DNA of 64,000 bases from Pardosa pseudoannulata. Its lineage: Eukaryota; Arthropoda; Arachnida; Araneae; Lycosidae. Shown here in pieces: positions 22,736 to 34,934 of the stretch. The stretch's first letter is position 1; every line of letters starts with the position of its first letter. The notes beneath the pieces were generated by a model. It was given only the letters and a program-made list of their open reading frames with translations. It was not told the DNA's origin and did not search any database. Both the position numbers and the translations under genes were made by a program. The DNA is taken from positions 57,429,744 through 57,493,743 of the forward strand of contig CM063509.1 of the NCBI GenBank assembly GCA_032207245.1, read 5' to 3'.

Positions 22736-23358
22736 CATAGGTGCCAACTTCCAAAAGAGAAAAATCTGTAGTTTATAGCAGTAACGACATTTTTTTTTTG
22801 TATATAGATAAAAATATAAAATTTAAAACTGGAAAAATAAGGAAAAATGGCAAATTTATTTAATCTTTAAAAAATATATTAATTTAGTATTCACATATGC
22901 TTTAAAAATAAAAATCTGTTGTTTATTGATATAACATTTTTTAGTGTATACATAAAATTTAATTAAAAATGGCGAAAAACTGTAACACTGTTTATCCAAT
23001 ATATAAAACAAACATATTAGACTTTAGCATTTAAATGTGTTGTTTACAAAATTTTGCTATTTTCAAAAATTGTTTGCAAAACATTTTAAACTTTAACTGC
23101 ATTTTACAATAACTGTTCTAATGTTTTATTAGACAGAGATTGTCTAAAATCAGTTCTGATATTTTTAATTAGGCTGAATATTCGAATTTTACTTCTTGCT
23201 GGAATACAGAATTATCAACAGAGGGAAGAACAAAGTGAGAACAGAAATTTTTGACTATATCGCTAAAAATTTGAAGAATTAGTTTTCTGAACGGAATATC
23301 TGAAACACACCGAAAAATCAGAAAACCTCCGAGTATATTGGAAGCCTTGGCACCTATG
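22736..23358. mobile_element. hAT-like non-autonomous element
   Basis: The ends CATAGGTGCCAACTTCC and (reversed right end) CATAGGTGCCAAGGCTTCC form an inverted repeat. I could not find an 8-bp target duplication. The minus-strand frame at 23169-23444 overlaps the right half but resembles no transposase that I know. Confidence 0.6.
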
Positions 23359-24539
23359 ATTTGGTGTCTAGATTGGAAATAAACATGATCCCTCGCATGA
23401 AAAATGGATTGGTTTAGTATTTTTGGTGCATTACTTTTAAACACTCCAGCCAGGAAATATCACAGACGAAAGAAACAGAGGGCAAAACATCACCTTGCCA
23501 TTTTGACGGGAGCAAGAAGGAAGGGGTTAAAAAAATGCACATCGGTTAATGCCTGTGTACCAAGCAATGTGCACCTTCCAGATTTCCCCAGTGAGTTATA
23601 AAAACACACAATTAAATGTAACACTCTATTTGCAAACAGCATCTACAAAAACATGGAGGTATCATCCAAAATCAAATAGGCCGCCATGTATCAAAACAAT
23701 AAGCCACAGTGCTTCAACCAACCCACCCTCTGAGTAACTACAAATTAATGTTAAGTATGCAATCGAGGTTTTAAGAGTGTTTGAGTATAAGAGTACAAAC
23801 ATAAATTGTTTTCAGACAAGAAAAACCTTTAACAAGGCAGTTTGACAATGCTGACTTGTACCTAACTGTTAAATAAAAACAAAAATGTGCATTAAAAGCA
23901 ACTCTGCACCCATTTTGAAAAGGAAGTGTTTTTAGTCTCCTTATACTCTGTCTTTTCTCCAAATTCAATATTCATTGCTTTGAAAAGTAAATGCATCAAT
24001 GATTTTTTTTATCTTCCAGTGATTGAAGTTGTCTACCACTTCAGATATGAACTATGATGTCCTTTTAAATCACAAAACAACTTGCTTTGGAATATGGCCA
24101 ACTATATACTTCAATATAGAGAAAAATTATCATTGGCATAAAAGGCTCCAGTTTCATTATTAATTAATGACAAAAAAAAAAAAAAAAAAAAAAAAAAAAT
24201 GATGATCAATTTATAATTTTTTAGAAATTTTTGTCAAACTAAAAAATTCTTAATACCTGAAGGATATTTTTTACATTTTCTACAGATAACTTTAAAGTAG
24301 GTACCATAGTAATAGCCCTGGCTAAAATCTGAATTATAAGTCCAGCAAATTATACATTACTTCAATGGAAAAAGATTCGTTCTGGATATTTCTTTGAATT
24401 TTGCTTTCAATGAGGTTTTTGAATAATTTATCATTGTGCTCAGCTAACAAAAAAGTAACTACATTTTTTAGAGTTTATTTAAATAGATGTATCTATAAAA
24501 ATTAAAATATTAAAGCCTGATCTTACCAAACTCAAAGGG
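23359..24539. other. no gene seen; poly(A) run
   Basis: AT-rich. An A homopolymer of about 27 nt lies at 24173-24199, possibly the tail of an old retroposed copy. The open frames at 23404-23737 lack recognisable motifs. Confidence 0.4.
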
Positions 24540-24900
24540 AATGAATTATTTCAAAGACAGGGTTCTTGCTCTTATAACATTTGCCACAACCAAGCCGCCA
24601 ATATTTGTTGGCCATTTTATTATGGGGGCACCATATTGACGGCCAACCTTATTCCACATGTCAATACAAACTGGGTTCTCATTTAGAAGTAGAAATACCA
24701 AGCAGAAGATCCTTGATCTTTGCCTGCCACTTCCAGAGGTATTGTTTGAAAACTTGCAGGACATTGTGACCAAGAACCTATTTTATGTGCTTCAGACACC
24801 ATCTATGAACACGGCAGATCTTTGGCTAGCTTGAAACTCAAACTCACAACACTCTGGTTATGAGGTAGATGACTTGACCAACTTAGTTTACTGTAGCTTA
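24540..24900 (-). mobile_element. SINE family 1, minus copy
   Basis: Contains AAGCAGAAGATCCTTGATC, CCACTTCCAGAGGTATTG, GAACACGGCAGATCTTTGGC and GACTTGACCAACTTAGTTTA, matching the minus orientation of the family. The tRNA head at the right end is decayed. Confidence 0.7.
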
Positions 24901-25189
24901 TACAAATACCATTTAATGATCACAATATAAAATTTTCATATTTTTTCTGTGTATCATGTAATTACTTAATATTCATTGTTAATTTTGGAAAATATAGAAA
25001 TTGGGTGAGTAATTGTGTAATTCTTGTAATTTTTTTTCAATCTGACTCTTTAATGAATACAAAATTACAGAAAGATACCAATATTCAATAATTTTTTTTT
25101 TCAACGCAACAGGCGATACATTCATTATCCTAACACATTAACAAGGCTGCAAACCTATTCCATATTTAACACCACCCGGGGAGCATGTA

Positions 25190-25719
25190 TAGCTTAAGGT
25201 ATGCTACAGCTGAGTAACATTACCCCTAATGCTCGTTATTAAATAATCTTTTCTTAACTAACAAGAACAGTTATAAATTTTCTGTGGTATAATTGAGTAT
25301 ACTGAAATATAGAATGTAGTACTACAAACACAATGACTCATGAATGAGCAATGACAAATGAACAATGTATTTTTAAAGATAAACTCCCACACATAGTGCA
25401 GAAACAAATTTGTCAGCACTCTTTGTTAAAACTTTTACTGACCCATGAAAAATAGTTATAAATATTCAGCGACATAATTGAGCATACAGAAAAATAGAAA
25501 ACAATATTAAAAATACGATGACTAATGAATAAGTTGACTAATAAATGAGCAATGACTAAAGAATAATATATTTCTAAATGAAAAATTCCGAAATATACTA
25601 CAAGAATAAATTTATCAGCACTCTTTTTTAAATAATTTTTTCCTGTCCCATAACGAAAAAGTTATAAATGTTCAGAGGTATGATTGAGTATACAGAAAAC
25701 TAGAAAGGAATACTATAAA
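25190..25719. repeat. satellite-like array, ~185-206-bp units (left part)
   Basis: Units recur around GTTATAAAT at 25270, 25455 and 25661 and share ATTGAGTATACAGAAA, CGATGACTAATGAATAAG and TTTGTCAGCACTCTTT. The array resumes at 27877 after the pogo-like element, with further anchors at 27978 and about 28153. Confidence 0.85.
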
Positions 25720-26034
25720 TACAATGGACTTCACTTAATGTGATCGCAGTTAATGTTATCGCTTATTGTTATAGAAATCACTTCGTCCCATTTTTCTCTA
25801 TTCATTTGTTTGTTAAAATTATTGTTTTATGGGATCATAACATCGGTTAATGTTATCAGTTTCCAAATCTCATTTTAACTGGCAAACGAATATTCACAAT
25901 GTATTCAGAAGGAACCTTTCCTTTCACTGTTGTTTGAATTTTTGAAAATTCTCCCTCTTCCACATAGGGAAATGGGAAATGTACAAAGAAGTGGGAAATT
26001 ACATGTTCCTCAAAATTTTCAGAAATATGCACAC

Positions 26035-26793
26035 CCTGCTAGTGGTAAATGGTTGTCGGATAAGCAGAAGGCAATACATTCTTATCAGAACTGAGAAGGA
26101 ACGTATTCACTTTTTATGCCTTGCTCACTTACATGCAGCTTGTCGATATGGATCCCAGGAAATGAAATAATTTAAAGTTTAAACAAAGCCTGTTGGTGGT
26201 GAGTGGTTGTCAGATAAGCAGAAGGCAACACATTCTTATTGGAACTGAGAAGGAATGTATTCACTTTTTATGCCTTGCTCACTTACATGCAGCTTATCGA
26301 TATGGAAGCCAGAAAACGAAATGATTTAAAGTTAAAACAAAGCCTGTTGGTGGTGAGTGGTTGTCAGATAAGAAGGCAACACATTCTTATTGGAACTGAG
26401 AAGGAATGTATTCACTTTTTATGCCTTGCTCACTTACATGCAGCTTATCGATATGGAACCCAGAAAACGAAATGATTTAAAGTTAAAACAAAGCCTGTTG
26501 GTGGTGAGTGGTTGTCAGATAAGAAGGCAACACATTCTTATTGGAAATGAGAAGGAATGTATTTACTTTTTATGCCTTGCTCGCTTACATGCAGCTTGTT
26601 GATATGGAAGCGATAAACGAAATGATTTACAGTTAAAACAAAGCCTGTTGGTGAGTGGTTGTCAGATAAGCAGAAGGCAACACATTCTTATCGAAACTGA
26701 GAATTAACGTATTCACTTTTTATGCCTTGCTCACTTACATGCAGCTTGTCGATATGGAAGTCAGAAAGCGAAATGATTTAAAGTTAAAACAAA
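26035..26793. repeat. five-copy ~150-154-bp tandem repeat
   Basis: Unit starts (CCTGYTRGTGGT) lie at 26035, 26189, 26343, 26494 and 26644; each unit contains GGTTGTCAGATAAG, CACATTCTTATTGGAACTG and ACTTACATGCAGCTT. Copies are very similar, so the array is young. The repeated open frames of 63-78 codons are products of the unit length and not genes. Confidence 0.95.
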
Positions 26794-26959
26794 AGATCAA
26801 AATTTTAAATCGTTATGACAGGTTAATATGATTACAAACAATTTATCAATGAGTTCTTAAAAAAAATTGTAGACAGTCAACAATGGATCAATTTTTTTAA
26901 TCATGCATACATTTCTTATGTTTTAAAGGATAATATACATAAATGCAGAATAATATAAG

Positions 26960-27300
26960 CAGGGTATCTGCCAAAATAAAATTTTTCAAATCTATGACTT
27001 TTCATGACTTTCCCTGATTTAGCAGATCATTTTCCATGACTTAAAAGCTTTCGTTAAAGTATATATGAATAAAACTTCTGATGTACATACAAATAAAATA
27101 GATGCTTTTAGAGAAATTACAGGAATTTTATCATAAAAAAATTATAAACTTACTTTATAAGTATTAATAAACTCACATAAAAATAAATTGTTGTATCTAC
27201 ATACCTAAATTTAATCATATAGCAATTTTGAGCAAGTTTAAAGTACATACTAGAGCAAGACAAAAAGAAATATTACTACCTTCGGTATTCCTACTTAAAA
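26960..27300. mobile_element. hAT-type fragment, left end
   Basis: From CAGGGTATCTGCC to about 27245 it is nearly identical to 39122-39390. The right end is absent, so it is truncated or nested. Confidence 0.8.
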
Positions 27301-27319
27301 GTGAAAAAAAAATAATAAA

Positions 27320-27545
27320 CTATGTAAAACAAACAGGAGGAAAATAACCCTACGGGCTAAGGCTACTCGAAGGTAGAAAGTTCGGGCAATCCGCTACGAA
27401 TGTACACCGTACGGCTGCATACGAAAGAATGAACTGACGAGAAGAAGGCGAAAGGTGCGCTCTGTGAGCTCAGTGAGTACTCCGACTACTTCCTTCGACA
27501 CGTACTTATACTCACGCTCTGACTTGCATGCGCACATTAAAACAG
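27320..27545. other. GC-richer unidentified stretch
   Basis: Runs from ACCCTACGGGCTAAGG to GCATGCGCACATTAA. Its base composition differs from its neighbours; it may be an unrecognised transposon piece inside the pogo-like element. Confidence 0.3.
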
Positions 27546-27554
27546 TTTGCATAC

Positions 27555-27750
27555 CTAATTAATGAGGAGTCGATTACCGTGTTGCAAAATGTTCGATCGC
27601 AATGTGGTATGGGAAACTTCTAAGCTCAAGTAATAGGTTGCAGTTGATTTGAAATATGTACCCAACATCCATGCCATAGTGGGATTCGAACCATCGAACT
27701 CCGGTAACGAAGGGCAGCACCCTAACCAATCAGCCATCGTTCGGCTTCAT
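27555..27750 (-). mobile_element. SINE family 2 with well-kept tRNA head
   Basis: On the minus strand the head reads GCCGAACGATGGCTGATTGG then TTAGGGTGCTG (A-box-like) and GGTTCGAATCC (perfect B box). The head matches the 60373-60549 copy; the body differs. Confidence 0.85.
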
Positions 27751-27876
27751 TTTGTTTTGAAATTTAGTATGTGTGAATGAAAGGGGGGAGAGTAAATTTA
27801 ACTAATTTTATATATCGTTTATTGTTATTTAAATCACAGCGTCCCAAACTGATCACATTTAGCAGAGTCCACGGTA

Positions 27877-28240
27877 TTTCTAAATGAAATTCCAAAATAC
27901 ATAGTGTAGGAATAAATTTTTATTAGTACTCTTTTTTAAATATTTTTTTTAATATTTTCTTGCCCCATAAAGAAAAAGTTATAAATATTTAGAAGTATGA
28001 TTGAGTAAACAGAAAAGTAGAAAGGAATATGATGAATATGATAACTAATGAATAAGCTGACTAATGAATCAGCGATGACTGATGTATAGTGCAGAAATAA
28101 ATTTGTCAGTACTCTTTTTTTCAAATAATCTTTTCCTGCCTTGTGAGAAAAATGTTAAATATTCAGTGGTATAACTGAATATACAAAAAAGCAGAAATAC
28201 TACAAATACGATGACTAATAAATGTGCACATTTAGTTCAC
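27877..28240. repeat. satellite-like array (right part)
   Basis: Continues the 25190-25719 array: AATTCCAAAATACATAGTG, AAAGTTATAAATATTTAG, GATTGAGTAAACAGAAAAG and CTAATGAATAAGCTGACT. Confidence 0.8.
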
Positions 28241-29725
28241 AATGTTAACTATTTATTTTTAGATATATATATATAGTTTACAGTTTCAAAACAATTCTTG
28301 TATAAACTTATTCTTAGCTCACATGAGTAAGAATAAATATAACATCATATATGAAAATACAATACTTCATATAAACTAAATTAAGAACAAAACAAATCTA
28401 TTCAACAGAAAGAAAAAAAACTTAGAAAATTCTTTAAACTCACCAGGAATATTATTAAAGTATATATGCTATTCAAATTATCCATCTTCTCTACAAATAA
28501 AACACAGAAAATCAATGACAGCATTCTTGTTTGATGAAAGTTGAATTAATTACTGTCTTTTGGTACTAGAGTCACTGCCTTGTATTTCTATCCATGCACT
28601 TGTGGCATAGATGTTCATAATCATAGCTTTCAGTGGATCTTTCTTTGATGAACCACACTGCACAGTACTTGACCATAGTACTCATATAAAAAAACCACTT
28701 TCCTTGTCTTTGAATAAAAAAATATTCCTTGTATTATATTCTAAATCTAAAAAATATCTTGTATTTAATGGCACATAGCACGATGATAACCATTTTACTA
28801 AATTATGTATGGTATAGCATTAAATATATTGTCCTAGTCTATAAGCTATAAAGTTCACATTATACCACAAGAAATTCGTATTTAACAATATTTTTATATT
28901 ATTCTCAGGTTAACACACTTCGAACTGGGCGGAATTTTCATTTTCTCTCCACTAATAGTCAGCTATAAGATACCGTTTTCATAATAGGTTGATGCACGGG
29001 TAAATCAATCTGAACTAGAAATAGATATATTATGTTTAACAAAGCACCACACTATCTTATGCAGCCTGGGTTTGTATTTATCTAAAATTTTCTTTTACTG
29101 ATTAATTTGACTTTGCAGGAGTTCCTAAATTCAGCAGTCCACTGATATCATTACTGAAACATTTTATTAGCATTTTTTTCATACTTTAAGGATGCTTAGT
29201 TGCTAACTGATGAGTTAAATTAATTATTTTCCAAATGTAATTCTGAATACAGAAATTTAACATGTTTTATAAAAACTGGATTTATAAACACTGTATTGAA
29301 TAATTATCTTCAGATCATTTTGTCACACAAAATAAATTCTAAAGTTGGTAAATTCATTATTTTTCTTTTTAATGCTTCTAATTTTGGACAAGAAAATATT
29401 TTCATGCATTCCATGAGGCTGTACTGTGTGTTTACAAGTGTTAATTTTTTGGAGCATTAGTAGACATTTATTTAGTAATTGAACTGTTTTATAACATTAA
29501 TGAATTTATAAACACATAGCTGAAGAATTAAATATTTCAAATTCATTTTGCTATACAAGAGATCAACAAGTGTTTTTGCCCATTCTGGAAAAAGAAAAAA
29601 AGTTTTTTTATTATTTTACTTTTCATTGTTTCAAATTTCAGGTAAGAAAGCATTCTGATGCCTTGCATGTGGCTGTATTGTAACACTTTAACTATGATAG
29701 ACTGCGTAATCAAAACAATTCAGCA
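28241..29725. other. no intact gene; partial copy of the exon 3' end at ~29400-29530
   Basis: 29460-29515 (TAGACATTTATTTAGTAATTG...ATAACATTAATG) matches 29740-29785 of the divergent zinc-finger exon (AAGACATTTCTTTAGTAGCTG...ATAACATTATTT), as a decayed tandem copy of its last codons. Elsewhere I see only short frames. Confidence 0.5.
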
Positions 29726-30168
29726 TTATTTTTTTGAAGCTTTCGAAGACATTTCTTTAGTAGCTGAACTGTTGAATAACATTATTTGCTGTTTTCGACT
29801 CTTTGAATGTAGAATGCATTTAAATTTCTTTCCACAAAGCTTACAAATATAATTTGCAGAAATAATAACATCACATTTATGGGATTTCCTTCGAAAAATA
29901 ACATCACATTCTTTTGCTTTCAATCTACTCTTATCTGGAACATACAAAGATTCTCGGTTATGCTTTACAGTTGAATATTTCTGACAGTAAGGACAAGCCT
30001 GAGGTTTAACGTAATGGGTGACAAGATGTTGATTCACAATACGGGCATTATCAGAAGAATAAAAGCAAAAGGAACACTTGTACTTCTTTTCTATGACTCG
30101 AGAAATATGCTTTGATTCTTTCTTGGGATTTTTTTCTTTTAATAAGATTTCATAGTTTGAACAACACT
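29726..30168 (-). CDS. divergent zinc-finger terminal exon
   Basis: An acceptor (TTTATTTTTTAG) ends at 30169 and the exon opens with two bases of a split codon, the same phase as the other four. It encodes about 146 residues, longer than its relatives (about 107-110). Finger 1 is intact (KYKCSFCFYSSDNARIVNQH then LVTH). The next segments keep a Cys pair only: ACPYCQKYSTVKHNRES has no His pair, and YICKLCGKKFKCILHSKSRK has a single misplaced His. A central insert (KSRLKAKECDVIFRRKSHK) has no counterpart in the other exons. AATAAA occurs on the minus strand at 29607-29612. It is either a diverged functional isoform tail or a decaying exon with an open frame. Confidence 0.6.
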
Positions 30169-31206
30169 CTAAAAAATAAATAAATAAATAAAGATGTTAT
30201 AAATAACACAACATTAAAAAAAAAAGATATAAAAGCATTCTATTCAAAATAAGAGTAAAATAATTTACTGATAGCAACAGTTTTGTATTTAGGTATGAAC
30301 AATATGTATAGCTATAAAAAGGCAGCAAAATATACATAGTCAATAAACAGGAGGGTTTTGCTACATTAATTTTTAATAGGAGAGGTAGAAATGTAGTACA
30401 TTTTACTAACTTAAACATTTTTTTAGTTTTGGAACAATTCATACACTACTAACTTGCAAATTTCATTTATGAGTTGGGTATTCGATCAAGCAAATATAAA
30501 TTCTATAACAGTTTAATACAATTTATTATTTTCCAATATGTTCATAGTTTGTAAATGGACAGCAATATTTAAGTTAATATTCTAAATGGAGAATGTAAAA
30601 TATATAGCTGCTGCACAAACATATCATTCATTTCTAAATACAAGCCTGGGTAATAATATTCAAACCAAGCAAATCAGTTATTAATATATTACAAACTTAA
30701 GTCTTAGCTGTTGATAGAGATAACCAATCAAATATTAACCCTTAATTTCACATGTCAAGCTCTTGTCAAACTCTGTCCCAGATCTAGTTTTAAATAAATA
30801 AAACATTCCCTAAAATAAAAACTACACTAGTATTTTTAATTCAATTATTTTTCTGAATAAGTTTTATTAGTACACTGGTGGAATCTGAAGAGTTTCTGGA
30901 GTTATCAATTTCTCTCAATTCTCCGGAACAACTATAGAGAATCCAGAGTAGTTGGCATGTCTGCTAATATACTATTAAAAATTGTACATTATAATTTTAA
31001 CGATTTAATTTGCTCCATGATAGCATTAATTTCCTCATTAGCTTTGATTATTGATATTTTTTATTGTAATTGCTTTTTAATCAATTTTGATTTTTTTTTC
31101 TTTTGAGCTTCAATTGGTTCATCTTCTTAGGATTTTTTTTTTTTACTTCTCTATATTACCACTCAACAGTGAGTAAGCATTTTTTAAAAAAATTCACAAA
31201 AGGTAG
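30169..31206. other. no gene seen; transposon end at 30885-30969
   Basis: AT-rich. 30885-30969 is a transposon terminus ending GTTGGCATGTCTG whose reverse complement matches 60843-60915 (CAGACATGCCAACTA). The internal part is not recognisable. Confidence 0.5.
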
Positions 31207-31902
31207 TGTGACGCCTTCAATATTCTCAAATGAGAGGTAACGTGAATAATGGATCACAGTCAAAGATAAAATTGGAAATTTACTTTTATTCTGGATTAAA
31301 TACGGCTATTTACAAAGGAATGTTAATTCCTGAATCATGTAGAACTGCAAAGGATGGTTGCTGGTAAAACTTCCTCACGACGATCACAGTCGAAAGAAAA
31401 ACAAGAGATTTAATAATCTCTTACAAATGGGGAGGCTTTACAGGGTGCAATTAAACCCAATTTATCCCCTGTTTGGTATCCGAGACTCTGCCGCTCCCTA
31501 TATGAGCAGACTTTTCGAATCTCCCAAACTAGCAAGCTGGCTCTGGTAAGAAAAAGCAAAAGCCTTCACATAAGGTCAACACACCTACAAAAAAAATGAC
31601 GAAAAGCCCTCAGTCACAAAATTGTAGGCTTTTCATACCTGGGGAGTCAGTTACGGTCCCGCCAACTGCTTTTTATGTCAGTTAAGATCCCAGTTACTTG
31701 ATAACTCCAGCTAAATTTACAGTTATATTTTTAGCTGAATTTTCATTCGCTGGCTGTCCCTTCACAGAATTTTCCGAGTATTCATTAACGAGATCCATCA
31801 GGGGCGTATTCGTCTATTCAGTCCGATTGTCAAGATCCCAGACTCTGCGATGCCACGATATTGTACTCCGTACACAGGTGTACATCGGTCAGCTGTTTTG
31901 AC
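31207..31902. mobile_element. possible solo LTR
   Basis: A GC-richer 0.7-kb stretch that opens TGTGACGCC and can be ended at TTTTGACA, so it has TG...CA borders. No target duplication, primer-binding site or coding region was found, so this is tentative. The short frames 31358-31549 and 31698-31901 match nothing I recognise. Confidence 0.3.
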
Positions 31903-33430
31903 ACATGCTCGGACAAAGAAAAATCTTCACAGTATTAATTTTTTTTTTCAGGTAAAATTATTTTCAAATTCCTTTCCTACAAAAATTCAGTTTTTTTTTT
32001 AAATTTAATTTTCCTATATCCCTGAAAATTTCTGGTTGTTGGGCACTCTACCAATACACAGCAAATGAAAGCATAAATTTCATAAGCCTTATTGGTCTTG
32101 CCCTATTACATAGTTACTACAAAAACAATCTTACCCTCTCCCTCTAATTCATACACAACAAAATAAAAATGAATGTTAGTGGTGTATGGGACCTTGTGTG
32201 GGAAACTAAAGATATGAAGGAAACAAACTTTATAGATGATATATTAATAACTGATTTGTCTAAATGTGAGTTATTTTAACAGAATGCATTACAAAAAATC
32301 AATTAAAAAAATGATAAATCATAAATATTGTTAATCTTGCCATTATATATAATAATATACAATTAACATAAACTTTAGACTGGATGCTCATATTTAGATC
32401 TCTACTTTTTATCAATTTCTAATAAGACATATATAATTTTTAAAACTGTAAGTCAGTACATTGAGCCTAATACCAAATAAAATTAAAAATTAAGTACAAT
32501 TTATTATACACAGAAAATATTTTAAATTAAAACTATAAACTTCTACAAAATTTTAAGAAGTATGTAATAATGTAAAACTAAATACAAATACAGAACAAAT
32601 TATATATAAATATATACACATTATAAGCTAGCATATCAGATACACAATGTTCAACAATAAATAAATAAATTTGATAAAACAAGTAAATCAGTATACAATG
32701 AATGAAGGATATTTATAAGACATACAAAACACATTAATAATAATAATAACAAAATAATCAGGTCATTCCACAAACAACAAACATCAAAACAAAAGCACAA
32801 GTTTTAATAAATTAAAAGCATGTGTGGTTAATAAATTATCATTCATCAACAATCTAATCTGCACTGTGCAAGTTTTGTTCAACATTTTTATTAATACATT
32901 TATCTTTAATAGTGCTTCTAAACCTTCTTTTGAGAAACATGTATAACCCAGACTGAAGGCTGGGTGCGAAGCAGCTAGTTGTTAATAAAATAAACATTTC
33001 ATTTTAATGCTATATGTTTTAAATGTTTCTGCATATTTAAATATAGCAGATACCCTTAATCTGCATGTGTCTTATAGATGGTGCCTGACTAGTCACAGCG
33101 GTCATATTTGAATTTTGCTGATTCACTGCAAATTCTTTTACTTTGCTAGCCATATTGCAGTACTATTTTTAACTATACGCCTACTCCATAATAATTAAAA
33201 TATGACTCAACAGCACTTCAACAGGTGTTTTAATTTGAAAAAAGTTGATTTCAGGGGACTTCCTCAGTTAATTAATTTTTTTTCTCTGCACAACAAAGAA
33301 GTGTATATCATATGTACTCAGGTTAGATTATAGGATAAAAAAAAAAAAAAAAAAACTCCGACATGAATGAAAAAAATTCTAGACAGATTTCTTAAAACTA
33401 ACAATATTCATTTTAAAACTGGTCGATTTC
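31903..33430. other. no gene seen
   Basis: Very AT-rich. A small hairpin ACCCAGACTGAAGGCTGGGT lies at about 32947-32966, and an A-run at 33339-33355. Confidence 0.45.
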
Positions 33431-33668
33431 TTATATATATATATATATATATATATAAGTGTGTATGTATATATATATATACGCATATATATATATATGT
33501 GTGTATATGTATATATATATATGTATATGTATATGTGTGTATATATATTTATACGTATGTGTGTATTTATATATGTATATATATTTATATATATGTGTAT
33601 TCGTGTATATATATATGTATGTATATATATATATGTGTATATATATTATATATGTAAAATGTCTATTC

Positions 33669-33718
<50 letters not shown>

Positions 33719-33727
33719 GTATGTGTA

Positions 33728-33758
<31 letters not shown>

Positions 33759-33865
33759 ATATATATGTATATGTGTATATGTATATATATATGTATGTAT
33801 ATATATATGTATGTATATATATATATATGTATATATATATGTATATATATATGTGTATATATATG

Positions 33866-33915
<50 letters not shown>

Positions 33916-34026
33916 TGTGTATATATATATATATGTATGTAATATATCTATATATATATGTATGTATATGTATATGTATATATATATATGTAAGTATATA
34001 TATATGTATATATATGTATATATATG

Positions 34027-34088
<62 letters not shown>
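33431..34088. repeat. long TA/TG microsatellite (~660 bp)
   Basis: Nearly pure alternating pyrimidine-purine sequence, (TA)n with scattered TG and GC steps. All the overlapping frames rich in Tyr and Ile on both strands are repeat translations. Assembly length here may be unreliable. Confidence 0.97.
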
Positions 34089-34091
<3 letters not shown>

Positions 34092-34879
34092 CCCTATAAT
34101 TTCAATAGATTTTTTTTCTTTTAGAAAATCTACTCTAAACATTTAATTTAAAAGATTGTTAATGAAATATTATTTACAGAACTGTAATCTGAGACAGGAT
34201 TGAGCCTCATAAAATATTCTGGAGTTTACTGTACTGTAATTTAACATTAAAATAAACATACAATTGCAAGCATAAATTTTTTTAAAACTGTATACTTACT
34301 CAAAATTTAATTTAAAAAATTCTTATTTACTTTTGTAATTTCAATATTTTTGCCCAAAATGTTTCATACAATTACTGAAGCACATAACCCAAGATAGTAC
34401 TTTTATATATACATACTATTAAATAAGGGTATTAAATTTAATATAATTTTACTACTAAATTTCACGTTTCTCAGATTAAAAGTAGTAAAGTATACAACAG
34501 GTTCAGTTTTGTCTGAGATTTCCCCTTTCCTTGTAATTAAATTCTGGCTACAGCTTTGCTGTGTCAGTGTAACACAGTTAAACAGGTTCATTTCTAAATT
34601 TCCTTCTCACCTTCCTTTTTTTTTTCAATAAAAACCTCTATTAAATAATAAAATGAGTTTTAAATCTATTGAGTCACTTCCTCAAGTCTATTCCTTAATA
34701 TATAAATATTTTTAAATACTAGAAAATATTTAAAATTAAAACAATGTATATATTTCTCATAAAGTTACCTCAAAATAAATTATAAATAAATAATTATAAG
34801 AAAACATTCAAAGAAGCATAATTAACTTAAATTATAAAATTATTATGCTAAAAATATAAAGAAATTTTTTTTAAACATA

Positions 34880-34934
<55 letters not shown>

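Larger units (their letters stand above)
25722..27874. mobile_element. pogo/Tigger-like element inside the satellite array
   Basis: TA lies at 25720-25721 and 27875-27876. The ends read CAATGGACTTCACTTAATGTG and, reversed, CCGTGGACTCTGCTAAATGTG. A subterminal block (TTATTGTTAT...AAATCAC...CGTCCCA) occurs at both ends in the same orientation. No transposase remains; the inside holds a 5-copy tandem repeat, a hAT fragment and a SINE. The surrounding array units match across the insertion. Confidence 0.8.

Noticed and set aside
26239..26602. Repeated 70-78-codon frames
   Set aside because: They arise from the 150-bp tandem repeat inside a pogo-like element.
33367..34142. Long open frames of up to 212 codons on both strands
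   Set aside because: Translations of a TA/TG microsatellite.
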